Shown: positions 46,780-57,554 of the stretch, in pieces | Numbering within the stretch: position 1 is the stretch's first letter | Layout of the letters: each line of letters begins with the position of its first letter | Origin: Nereocystis luetkeana | Taxonomy: Eukaryota; Sar; Phaeophyceae; Laminariales; Laminariaceae | NCBI GenBank assembly: GCA_031213475.1 | Contig: JARUPZ010000009.1 | Span: forward strand, 5,179,601 to 5,243,600 | Direction of reading: 5' to 3' | DNA length: 64,000 bases | Made by a program: the position numbers and the translations under genes | The notes under the pieces: model-generated | Told to the model about the DNA's origin: nothing | The model's input: the letters and a program-made list of their open reading frames with translations, nothing else | Database searches by the model: none

Positions 46780-48100
46780 CGTTTGTATCGTATGGTCGTC
46801 GTCCTCACTACCTACCTGCGCACGGCATTGCATTGTATCACGAGTTTTCTTTTCTGCAATCATATATTTATCAATTTTCCAACCTATGTCTCCAGCACGT
46901 ACAAGGTAAAATAGTGCGTGTATGGCAGGTGGTCGGGACCGAGCTGCTACCTAAGGCTGGCTCCTGTGGGACCCGAAACCGAAAAACGGAGCTGGATTTC
47001 ACCGCATGAAACCCACTCAGCCGATAGAGGTATCGTTTGATATAGCGCCAAAAAAAAACGCGGCGCTTTCAACGCAACACACTTACCTCTGTCCGATGAT
47101 TGGTCAACTGGCAGGGCACGAGATTTCGTTAAACATTCCAGGCCATATGCCCCACTGCTCTGGTATAGTGCTCGCTGCCAAGTAAGTGTGATAATCGTTG
47201 ATGTTGCGTCGCCGGAGTTCTCGCGCGAAATAATATGAAAGCCTGGGCCATTTCTGGCCGCGTTGTGTCTGACGAAACCGGGTCCCATACCCGTGTAAAA
47301 AACAATTTGGCCACAAATGGGCCAGACTCTCACGTCTCGAGGGATAGTCCCGGCCACATATCACCAACGACCCCGGAAATTAGTAGCGAGCACTGTCGGT
47401 ACAGCGCAGAGAATACGGCCTACGACCTGGACGGTTTGTGGTCCTCTCGTGGCCTGTCGGGCGAGGAATCCTCGGCGGTCGTAGGTGTTGTGTGGTGGAA
47501 GCACAGATAGATCTCAAGGTATGGAGCAGTGATTGCAAACTGGTTCATGTCTATCGACGGCACTCCCCTGGGGTTTGTTTACGATAGAGGGAAACAACCC
47601 TGTCGTGATTTCTGGTCTTCGGATAAGTTCAACTTAAGGATACGTATTTGATTAAGTCGGGAGTGCCTGCTGTGTGTTAGACGATAACCCAGGGCACGAC
47701 TATCGGCACACCTACCGGGGGGGGGGGGGTGGGGGGCGAGGTATCCCCTGAGTGTAAATTATGTCCTCACCATACCATTTTACCACTCATGGAGTCCACT
47801 TAATACACATTTATTAATGTTGCGCTCCTGCTTAGCTGGCACTTTCCTTGAAACATTTAGTTTGACTCTGACACAATGTTAAGATGTAGTAATAAATTTA
47901 CATTACGAGTACGTTTGCGCTATATATTGTTTGGAGCATCTCCTACAGGGTTGGACGACAGCAGTCTTTTAATCTTGTATTTTTTGTTGTGATTTTGTTG
48001 TATTTCTTAATCTATTCGAAACTACGATAGTATATTATGACGTGTGCCTGTCGAATCCGGTTTGACGGCATTGCAATACATTGGCTGCTCTGCTCACTGG
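46780..48100. other. No supported gene
   Basis: Minus-strand frames near 46,947-47,357 reach 136 codons without recognisable features. A G13 run lies at 47,717-47,729. Nothing else is supported. Confidence 0.45.
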
Positions 48101-48106
48101 ATAGCA

Positions 48107-48170
48107 ATATATATACAATATATATACAATATATATACAATATATATATATATATACCTGGTACCTGGTA
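48107..48170. repeat. ATATATACA tandem repeat ending in TACCTGGTACCTGGTA
   Basis: Four units of about 13 bp (CAATATATATA) run into a TA tract and then two overlapping copies of the TACCTGGTA word, just before a tRNA-like sequence. Confidence 0.8.
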
Positions 48171-48182
48171 TAGAAGCCGGCC

Positions 48183-48254
48183 GCCCCGGTGGTTCAAGTG
48201 GTTAACCTCGAATTCTACTTGATTCCGAGTCTTTTGTTCGAGCCCAAGGTGGGT
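48183..48254 (+). other. tRNA-like sequence, probable SINE head
   Basis: An A box (TGGTTCAAGTGG at 48,190) and a B box (TGTTCGAGCCC at 48,235) are spaced as in a tRNA, with a D-loop-like AGTGGTTAA and a partly paired T stem. The acceptor stem pairs badly, so a working tRNA is unlikely. A tRNA-derived SINE or tRNA pseudogene fits better. Confidence 0.45.
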
Positions 48255-48445
48255 CGGACATTTGACTTTATTTGCAAAACAAAAAAATACAAAGGATTCC
48301 ATCATTGTTGAGAGCGCCTTGCAGCGTGGGCAGGCACGATTCGATGCTAGTCGACGAGGGAATAAAAGGCTGAAATCTTCTCTCGATAAAAATGAAGGCA
48401 CGTACCGTAGCGGGAAGGGGGTAGAAGAGCCTGCTATGTGACCCC

Positions 48446-48515
48446 GGATCTGAGTTACGAGTTGGAAGGAGAGAGAGAAGAAGATGTGCGAAGATAATAA
48501 ATGGGATGAGCAAAA
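48446..48515 (+). repeat. Short dispersed repeat shared with 62,947-63,012
   Basis: ATCTGAGTTACGAGTTGGAA and the following AGGAGAGAGAAGAAGATGTG occur at both places in the same orientation with few differences. Confidence 0.8.
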
Positions 48516-48548
48516 ATAATATATATCCCAGGTAACTGATACCTGGTA

Positions 48549-48695
48549 TATATTATCTCTGTTGTAGTTTCGGCACCAACCACCGAACCTGTATTTCCCA
48601 AGAACTACAGAATCAGCACGGACATTGATTGGTCGTGCTGGTTGTTGACGGGCAAAAAATGACGGTTGAATGTGATGAGGAAACCACACGCACTT
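48549..48695 (+). repeat. SINE-like repeat copy
   Basis: Diverged copy with AATCAGCACGGACATTG, GTTGACGGGCAAAAAATGAC and GGTTGAATGTGATGAGGAAA, then a short CA-rich tail. It starts directly after a TACCTGGTA word at 48,540. Confidence 0.6.
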
Positions 48696-49432
48696 GCACC
48701 TGCGCAATGAAAAAGTCTTGTCTGTTAATACATTTGTTTTTTATCATTACTTTCACTTTTCAGTTAGTTTTAACTCGTACGTAGGAGATTTTACCCTCGA
48801 CGAGCTTCTGGACAAGCCGTGGTCACAGGTGCTTACCCTTCTCTCCCGCGGTGCGTGCCTCTATTTTGTTTTCGCGCAGAAGGGTCATCATTCCTCATGC
48901 TCGTCGATTTCCATTGAATGTAGCTAACGCACGCTCTCGGGCTTTCCGCCAATCACTATTTTTGATGCAAGAAAAAGAACCCTACGAGCATGCACTCGGC
49001 CAGACTTGAACCCACGAAATCGATCTTGATAGGAAAACAGACCACGATCAATCTCTATTTCACCACGAGGAATACACGATCGTCCGACGTCCTCTGTATC
49101 ATTCCATTGTTCAGCCAATGAATTCAAAGTCAGAGTCGTCAATAATTGGCGTTTGCCACGTGCCTGGTGAGGTCTGCACAATCTGATATTGTCGCACTTC
49201 GCTGGATCATATAGAGGGTGCCCACCAAACCCCATCAGCCAAAAAATATGAACCACGCACCTGATGATGTGTATTTCCGGATATATTTATCATATGAAAT
49301 GACGTAAATATGACAAATACGAAGCAAAGGGCTAATTGTCTGGTAGTCGTCAGTATCTTCCCCAATATAATACGTTGTTCATATTAGAGTTTGTCTGCTC
49401 GCTACTCACGCGCCCCACAGGATATATATCTA

Positions 49433-50669
49433 TGTTGTTGTTGTTGTTGTTGTTCTCACATTAACTCTCTGACGAAGGAGTCCGTGGTCACACAAAGGTG
49501 CTGGAGCCCTAGGAAGATCCGAAAAACCAAAAAAAAATCGAAAAATCGGCTGCCTCAAAATACACGAGACGAAAAAAGAGCACACAAGATAAAACCAATG
49601 TGCAAAACTGAACTAACATCGCCGCGGGTATATCCTCTCAACTATAACATAGAAGAGTACCCCCGTTCCCACCACTAACCAACTCGTGGCTGCTGACTAC
49701 AGCGGATGCTGTCTGAAGTGCTGCCTGCACCGTACGAAACGCACGGTAGTCGTGAAAACGAAAGAGAAACACACCTGCCTGCTATCTGGGGTGCTGTCAG
49801 AGTGAAGACTCGCGGATATTCAGTCAAAAAAGGTGCAATCGAACCTTACTACCACACGAATATCAACGATCGCCATAATCTCTTCCTGGACTGTCTGACA
49901 CAAAAAAGTGCAGCACAGTTATGATACCACGTCCCTGATAATTGCGTAGGTTATTCCCCATGAAGGGTATACAACTCGTTAAACTACAAAGACCAGCAGT
50001 GACGACGTTTATAACAAGTACCGGTAGATACTATTCTGCCTCGTGAAAAACAATACCAGGAAAAAACAAACTATGACTGCTTCTCTCGTGATGATAGTGT
50101 GCGCGCAGATCATGGGTCTCCATGCACCGTCTTCCTGCCGCTCTTCATGGCCGCCTCATCGCCTTGGCCCAATCCACCCGCTCCTTTGCGCGTGCACTCG
50201 TTGCCATTCCCTTCCAGTCGTTTCCCTCCCTCCGTCATCCTGAAAAACAAAATGCTCCTCGCACTTGCGGTTCTGATCTGGAAAATAAAAATTCTCGCGC
50301 AGGGGGAGGTCAATCCGTCTCTTCCCCGCACGTCGACGCTCAGTCTCCTTCCTCCCTCGTCGTCGAATCCAGCCTCCTACCGGCGCAATAGACTGTGCCG
50401 TAGTGTTGCCTGTGGTGGCGCCTGCCTCCGCGCACGGACACCCCGATTGAGCATTGCTGCTCTGCCGCAGCTGCCTAAAAAAGACGCGCGAATCGTAGGT
50501 GTCCGTGCCTGACGCACCACGTACGACCCAACTCTACTGCCGCCTGAGCCTCGCGGCCACAGGCAGCAGCGAGAAGGTATCACTCCTTGAGGGTGAGTCC
50601 GGCCTTACACCCGCCAGAAAGACCTACCCCACTCGCTATTAGCCGGATAGGGCATGCCTCGCAGCATTC
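49433..50669 (-). repeat. Long dispersed repeat, copy 2
   Basis: This copy lacks the nested insertion found in copy 1 (43,594-45,024) and is otherwise closely similar along its length. It begins with (TTG)5 on the plus strand. Its left flank (GCTCGCTACTCACGCGCCCC at 49,399) resembles 50,762-50,781 beyond its right end, so it may sit inside, or have duplicated, an older repeat. Confidence 0.75.
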
Positions 50670-50689
50670 CTTGCCGAGGCAGCGAGGGG

Positions 50690-50900
50690 ATCTATATAGG
50701 CATCTAGCAGGGGGACTTCATCTGGTCAAAGATAGTGCCCCAATTCACGGTGAATTTGTTTGCTCGCTATTCTCGCGCCCCGACGACACCCACGCACAAC
50801 GTCAGAGGTAATTCTCAGGAACGAAAGTAATTAGACGCGATGTAAAAGCATCCAGCAGGTTGAGTTCATCCGATAAAAATAGTCCCCCAGTTCAGCCTGT
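50690..50900. repeat. Imperfect tandem duplication, about 147 bp
   Basis: GCATCTAGCAGGGGGACTTC and its following ATAGTGCCCCAATTCA recur near 50,847 as a diverged copy. No coding role is seen. Confidence 0.55.
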
Positions 50901-53900
50901 CAAGCCAACGAAGACCACCTGTGCGGACAATATCCACTATAATACCACCCCCCGCGCGTAATGATTGCACGTATTTAGGTATACTTGTACTCCGACGCTG
51001 TACGCCGCCCTCGGGCAGTTCCATTAAGAAGTCAGGAGAGAAATTTGCATGAGACGACTGCCCGCTCGAACTGCCTCAGGTCAGCCATGCGTCGCATGGT
51101 GGGTTTCATAGGCCGCCTGGTTTGTGAGGGCGCTTGCCTAAGCCAATTATTCTTCGCATATCACCACTCAATAGCCAAACCCGGATGTCTAGCATACACC
51201 TGGTAAAAACAGTTGGTTCACATCTAAGGGGTAACCGCAAAAACCAACGGCCCGTGGAAATGCTTAAGGTACCACTGTAGTGTATCCGTGTCGTGGGGTT
51301 GAGGACAACCGAGAGTACTTGCGAGTCCCGAGGATTAATGAAGTAATGCCCCGGACATCGGGTTGGCTGCATGTCGGGTGGGCTGGAAAGGCAACACACC
51401 CACGAGTCCACCTGGCCATGATGGACTCCATGACTATTCATACGTGCTCGCACTATTATCTTCGCGTTCTGGTTCTATCAAGAAAATAACCTACGTTAAC
51501 CGCCCTTGAATGCACTACTTTCGCTGTTCTTTTGTTTTAGGGCAAAATACCTAGGCGGCCTTAGTCTCTCTGTTACAATTACGCACACAACAAATTCAGC
51601 AGTTTTTGATGCGTAACGCTGATGCGTTGTTATCTCCGACCTCCACTGTTGGCAAAGGCTCTGTCATTTTTCTACCACAGCAGTATTAGAAGACTAAAGG
51701 ACGGTAGATTAGTCTGCCAACAAATAAGAGTTCAGAACCTTACAACATTACAACCTACTCGCGTCCGAGTAGCGCGTTCCAAGGATCAGACTGAGCCTGG
51801 AAATGAATAGTTTTTTTATGACAGCAATCACCTCACAACTGGCTCGTTATGTATTTCGAACTGCATCAGATACCGTTTACACTAAGTCGCCTAGCGCAAC
51901 GGATGGACCACCAACCTCTTGGGGGCTAGGAACGGTAACTTGGTGTACGAGTAGGACAGTAGCATAGTTCAAATCCCATACCATACAAAAAAAACACCAA
52001 TATGCTCTGTGAACACCGTGCCTGCATCGGGAAAACGGCGAACGACACTGCATCTATGTGCAGGAGGTCAACAGCAGAGAAAACACTAGCAGTGGCGCTG
52101 GCGCAACATTTTGTTCAAGATGGTCGTTTTCCGCAACAACCGCCGAGGGTCTGGTTGCACGTAGTTCAACACGCATTTCTGGCCGCGCAACAGTTTGGCC
52201 CGCAGGTCGGACCACATGATGAGGCCTTTTATTTGCAGTAGGTTGAAAAGCAATTGGAATGCTGCTTTTACAGTTCGCCCTTCTCGGGAGCAGTATTGAG
52301 ATCCGTTTTAAAATAATCTTTGGGCGATGTTTGTTTTAAAGGTCCTTTGCTTACATAGTGGAACAAAAAAAGTTTAGGTTATGATCCCGGTAGAATGTTT
52401 TTCGCGCAAACATCCGTGCGCCGCTTATTGCGCGCAGCGCAAACGATACCGGACGGACCGATACCGGACGGCTAGGTATGTGCCTGGTCCACAGAAATCC
52501 GAAAACGTCGGGTTAACCTGGGTGAAACGTGTGCAACACGGGGTATACAGAAACACCAATGATTGAATGTGTTGAACAGCTTAGGAGGCTGGGTTGTTTG
52601 GCTGGACCCATCCTGGGTCATGCGTCAAAAATAGGGCGTCAAGCAGTGGATACAAACATGCGCCAGGCTTACGCATCCCACACCAGCCCTGGAGAACACA
52701 CGAAGACAGACCAGCCAATTAGGCGCGCTTAAGCCAATATGCACCAATTAAAACATAATCAGCCAACCCTCTTGTTTATCAGCGACAACGGTTGGTACAC
52801 TATGCATTTGAAAACAGCACACGCTAAGAACGGATAAAAGATCACCTGAACAAGACGTGGGCGACGGGCGTTTGTCGAGAACAATAAGCGTGGATGTTCC
52901 AGCTGTGTCTTCGATGCGCTCTCTTATTTGTGCGCCTCTTGAGTTCTCAAGGAGTAATCGTTGATGTCGTGTAGGTGTTGTGGTTGGTGTGGAGGATTGT
53001 GGAATGAACGACCGGGGTCGTTTCTCGTGTGTTTGTGGTAGGGGATGATTGAGGAAAAGGCCCTCATATCATCGAAACGCCTAGTAACAAGGTGCATGTA
53101 ACTCACCTCCAATAATAATAGTAGATAACACGCACATCCAGTGTTGCGAATCGCGTTTAGCGATCACAATATGATCGCAGTAAAATCGCGAAACAAACTA
53201 ATCGAGATATCTAAAACGTCTTCTGCGATCACGACATATTTTAAAAGCGAAGTCGCCTCCGCAACCATGTGCAAAGTACTATTAATAGTGCAGAAGAAAC
53301 GTTACAAAATCCATGATTCCGCCTTTTAGTTCTATTCAACAATGCGGAGCCATAATTTCAAATTCAATATTGACTATTCACCAAATAAGTTCTCGCCTCT
53401 CCTGTATTCATTTCATTTTCGGCCCTCTTTATCGAATCCTTCACGGTCGTCCCTTTTAATATTTCGGTGACTATACTACATCGCTAAAAAATACGTGGGT
53501 TTCGCCTGTATTTATAAGTAATGATACGCGTTCGCGATCCCTCGCGATCGGAAACAAAAAAAAAATGAAAGCGAGCTGGTTCCAGCGACTGCCAAACCTG
53601 CCCGTTGCACTTTGGTTGTTGAATTTCCCAGCAGGAAAACTCACATGATAGTACGTCATGGCAATACGAAAACCCTCATGACTGGATGATAATATTTTTT
53701 CAAACTTGTTCGCTTCGTGTGCACCAGTTTTTTCCACGCTGATGATACTGATTTTTTCGGCAACTAAACTATAATCCTCCCTGACGAACGAAATATGCGC
53801 CTAATATATACCAGGTATGAACTATATACGTCAGGAAGAGACGTTTTAGTATTTCTTTAAAGCACGACCCATACGAACATCAATTTCGATTTCTCGAAAA

Positions 53901-54036
53901 AAACAATTATATCGACAGATATCTTCATTGTTTTCCTGAAAAATCTGTATTTTCCAGAAATCGTTTTTTGGACAAGCCAAATAACTCTTACCTCGAAAGG
54001 TGACGTCGTAATGTTTTCTTTTTTATCAATGGATAT
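50901..54036. other. No supported gene
   Basis: Short frames only. A Pol III-like pair of boxes lies at 51,892-51,976 and a TACCAGGTA word at 53,809. The sequence around 53,130-53,560 contains several GATCGC-type words but no clear repeat unit. Confidence 0.45.
51885..51990 (+). other. tRNA-like Pol III promoter signal (weak)
   Basis: An A-box word TAGCGCAACGG (51,892) is followed about 73 bases later by a B-box word AGTTCAAATCCC (51,965) and then an A-rich run. The spacing is wider than in a standard tRNA. This fits a tRNA-derived SINE or a tRNA relic with an insertion. Confidence 0.3.
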
Positions 54037-54133
54037 TTAACCCCTTTAGAACCCCAGTCCCGTTTTGGGGACAAACTACTCAAAATATGAGTGGTTTGTC
54101 CCCAAAACGGGACTGCGGTTCTAAAAGGCTTAA
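54037..54133. mobile_element. piggyBac-like 89-bp palindromic MITE, copy C
   Basis: Exactly 89 bp between TTAA at 54,037-54,040 and TTAA at 54,130-54,133. The arms (GTCCCGTTTTGGGGACAAAC and mirror) are almost perfect and would form a long hairpin. Length, ends and target site match copy B. Confidence 0.87.
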
Positions 54134-54461
54134 GGGCAAGGCTGTAGAGGATCGGGCAGCTCCACTGGTCGAGCTGTGCCACCACTCGCGGGCTCACGGA
54201 GTCGACAAGGGTCGTCCGCCGGATCATTCGCTAGTCACCGCCGAACGCATAAAGCGCAATAGCTTTCTGGGATATCATGGCCGACTTTACAAGGTGACCG
54301 CACCGAGATGGGGAACCAAATGAGATGGGTGAGGGCAATAGCTGAAACTTTGTCGCGATGGGCATGTAGCGTGACGAGGTGGTTATCCACTTCCCTCCCA
54401 AAGGCACAGATACTTGTCTACGAGTCAGGTCGAGGACGTTGGGACTACCACACTAATAATA
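54134..54461 (+). repeat. Old dispersed repeat, right copy, part before the Copia insertion
   Basis: Aligns with positions about 10-330 of the window and continues, after the Copia element, at 62,175. It therefore shows the host sequence into which the retrotransposon inserted. Confidence 0.75.
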
Positions 54462-54835
54462 TGTTGGTCATAACTGTTCGTCATAATAAGTACTTCACAT
54501 GTCTGATGTGTCTGATCGTGGATACGGGTGATTTGTATAAGTGGATATTCCGCCAGGCTGATGTGTCTAATTGTGCGGATACGTGTGATTTGTGTACCTG
54601 GAAAAATGTGGCGGGATTTATGATTTCCCGAATGGGTTTTGCTATAAACATCATATTGATACCTTTTTATGGGATCCTGGGACGAAGGGATAGCCCCTGT
54701 TCGTTCACTTCATCTTTGGTGGTTTCTAATATACACCTGGTTCAACATCTTCTCTCTGGCCTCATGGCAAACTCCCGGGTGGTCACTCACTGCGCCTCCT
54801 ACCCGAGGCAACCCATTACACGAGGCGATCGATTA
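54462..54835 (+). repeat. 5' LTR of the Copia element
   Basis: Starts TGTTGGTCATAAC and ends near GATCGATTA. Aligns over its whole length with 61,807-62,174. Contains an internal direct duplication of about 55 bp beginning at 54,505 (GATGTGTCTGATCGTG) that the 3' LTR shares, so it predates insertion. It does not end in the usual CA. Confidence 0.88.
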
Positions 54836-54883
54836 TACTAGCACAATTGATATATCAAAGATAACTCGTGTAAGGGTTGCAAG

Positions 54884-55844
54884 ATGGACCCGTCGATTAT
54901 CGCGGACCTCCCCGAGGAAACTCGGAACGCGATTGAAGCGAGTTTCCCTAGTAACGCCGCAGGACTGATCAAAGCCCAGTAAGAGGGCCGTGCCGCCAAC
55001 CGCGCGGAACAAGCAAGAAGAGACAGAGAACAAGAGCAAGCCCAGGAAACCAAGCCTAGGAGCAGCACCGTCCAGTCCACAGAGCAATTCCCGCACGACT
55101 ACGCTCGAGCTCAGCAGCAGGGATGGGCTCCAGGCCCCCCGTCAGCCACGTTTCGAATTAGCAGCAACAGCAGTAGTCCTAAAGTGTTTGATGGTGGAGG
55201 GAATACAGCAGAGAGTTATGGTGTATGAGGTTCAAATTATAGCACGGTTTGGGGAGGAGGGTTGCCTTAAAGCAGTAAGCACGGATGTTCATATTAAAAT
55301 AGGATTGAAGGAGGCCAACACGAGGCCATCAATAGAGAGTTTGGGGCGGAGGCGGTAGCCAGGGCACGCGTAGCATGGAGGATACTGATCAACCAGATTA
55401 CATACTTGCCCATACTGAACCTGAATTTGGCAGCCGGTAGCCCCAGTGAGGGATGGAAAATCTTCACGATTTTGTTTGCTCCTCAATCTGCTGCCGAGAA
55501 GGCCAGGCTGACTGCATCGTGGTACACCTTGAGAATGAAGGAGAACGAACCCTCCAACGAGTACTTTGCGAGAGGTAGTGTCCTTAGAAGCCGGCCTGCT
55601 TTATGGGGTAGTATTCTCTGATGTAGATGCTAACCAACATTTTGCCCGTAACCTTTCATGCGCCTTCGGAATGCAAAAGAGCACTTTTCTAAAGAACGCA
55701 GAGTTGACTTGCAAGGTCCTTGAAGATGTGGTGCTCAGCACTTTTGGCAAAATGGAGATGGCTAGGGAGGAGGAGAAGAGGACTGGGACGGGACACGCCC
55801 TCGTTGCTCCCGACTGGTCTGGCCGGGGCAACGGCGGTGTTTAA
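54884..55844 (+). pseudogene. Copia gag, N-terminal part, multiply frameshifted
   Basis: The ATG at 54,884 (MDPSIIADLPEETRNAIEAS) stands 49 bp after the LTR and reads 32 codons to a TAA at 54,980. The same frame continues after that stop (RAEQARRDREQEQAQET) to FDGGGNTAESYG. Further gag blocks follow in other frames: ARFGEEGCLKAVSTDVH, LPILNLNLAAGSPSEGW, then DVDANQHFARNLSCAFGMQ. At least one stop and three frameshifts (near 55,220, 55,325 and 55,585) break it. The gag protein would form the virus-like particle. Confidence 0.8.
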
Positions 55845-55899
55845 CCTGGCGGGAGAGGAGGACGCGGCGGACGAGACAGGAGCAGGAGAAACGACAATA

Positions 55900-56929
55900 A
55901 GGGCGGACAGCAGCAGCAAAATCAACAGTAGCAGCAGCAACATCAGCAACATCAGCCTCAGCAGCAGAAACAGCAGAAACAGCTGCAGCAGCAGCAACAG
56001 CAGCCACAGCAGCAACACCACAACAGCAGCACGTCAGCGGTCGCGGTAGTGGCGGTTGTATCGGAGCACCACAGCCGTGGGGCCCTCGAGGAAGAGGGCC
56101 CGGGGGGAGGAGAGGCGGAGGAAGGTATGTGGGCGGTCGTGGACTAGCGGTCGGGGGTAGGGGGAGAGGCTTGCCATCATACCTCTCCCCCCCCCCCGGC
56201 GGCTACGACTACTCCCGACACCCACCGAGCCTTCCGCGCCCGTTTGATAATCAGCCGCCGGTGCATGGGGCGGACCCTCGCAAACGATGCCAAAACTGCA
56301 ACGAGTTAGGGCACGTGCATCAGTATTGCGCGTGGCGGGTGGACCCTCCAAGGCACCCTCCCCCCCCCGGACCCGCGCCAACTGTCCCCGGGCGTACCGC
56401 CCCCGGCGGCGCCCCCCACTTCTCGTCCGCAACACCTGGCCGGCAGCAGCCGTGGTCACACTCGTACGATCAAGCAAACGTTGCACCGTCGCCGCCGCCT
56501 CCACTGCCGCCGCCTCCGCCGCCGCCGGCCCTTGTGGTGACGCCTATGGTGACGCCTATGGTACTGACACTACCGGTGCCGCCGCCGACGGCAGCTACTA
56601 CTACGACGACGACAACGGTGACTACTACTACTACGAGGAAGACCAGCAGCAGTACCAACCATCTCCTCCGCAGCAGTATCAGCCACCACCTTCGCAACGG
56701 TACCAGGCACCACCACCATTGCCTTCGCCGCACCAGCAGCAGATCGAGCCCTGTACCTACGAATAACATCAGCCGCCGTCACCGCCGTCCCACCAAAATC
56801 ATAACCCCCCCGGCCATGCCTCGTCCTCTTCCTCTTCGCCTTCTCCCGGAGCATCTTCATCTCCCCAGAGCGCTCTGCATCTACTCATGGCACGTTCAGT
56901 GCCACAAGGCGAGTTGGATTCTAGTTTAG
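55900..56929 (+). pseudogene. Copia gag, C-terminal part with zinc knuckle
   Basis: A CAG-rich stretch (55,906-56,035) is followed by a region with a CCHC zinc knuckle, CQNCNELGHVHQYC, at 56,288-56,329, which binds RNA in gag. Beyond it the sequence is Pro-, Tyr- and Gln-rich and the most natural frame switches (DDDNGDYYYYEEDQQQ), so another frameshift is likely. It does not join the protease frame at 56,946 directly. Confidence 0.8.
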
Positions 56930-56945
56930 ATGGGGTAGAGCTGGG

Positions 56946-57554
56946 TTGGGGCTTGCTAGTCAGTCTCCCAGTGAGACAGTCGGGGGGCGTGGGGTAGGCC
57001 CAGGAGGTAGTGAGCTTTGGGTTTCGGATAACGGGGCCACTAACCACATTACCAGCAGCTCTCGTAACATGTATGACTGGGTAGAGATCCCTCGTGGTAA
57101 AGAGAAGGTTTTGATTGGTGATGGAAAAGCTATGCGAGTGCTTGGTGTAGGTAGCTTCAATCTGTACATGCACTCCAAAACTGATTTTAATGTCAAGTTA
57201 AATGACGTGTACGTGACGGAGGGGATCGGATTCAACCTGTTCTCCCTCCTTGATGCACACGCGAGAAAATCCATCACACTTGACAAGGATGGCGCACACT
57301 TGTTCGACAACCGTCTGATTTTCCCTCGTGACGCGACGGGGTCAAGGTTGTTTGCGACTGGCATGGACCCGACCCCAACTACAGGACTTACAGCTGTTTC
57401 TGATTTGTCTCGTGTTGCCCCCCCAACCCTTTCTGAACATGTCGTGCCTGGTTTCTCTCTAGCCCCCTCCTCGAACCCCCAACCCCCCTTAAATGTAGGT
57501 GGGGCAGGGCCCTTGGATGATGGTTCCCACCCCCATTCCACCCTTAGAATATGA
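56946..57554 (+). pseudogene. Copia protease region
   Basis: Contains the aspartic protease active-site box as WVSDNGATNHIT (normally D-[S/T]-G-A) and the following Copia-typical stretch VLIGDGKAMRVLGVGSFNL. It ends at TGA 57,552-57,554. The integrase frame downstream is the same frame, so one stop codon alone separates them. Confidence 0.87.

Noticed and set aside
47717-47736. G13TG6 run as a functional quadruplex element
   Set aside because: No gene or promoter nearby supports a role, and homopolymer length is unreliable.
43594-50669. The two long repeats as LTRs of a single retrotransposon
   Set aside because: The 4.4 kb between them has no gag or pol, shows other repeats, and the copies lack TG..CA ends and matching target duplications. 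Each has instead a simple-sequence end.
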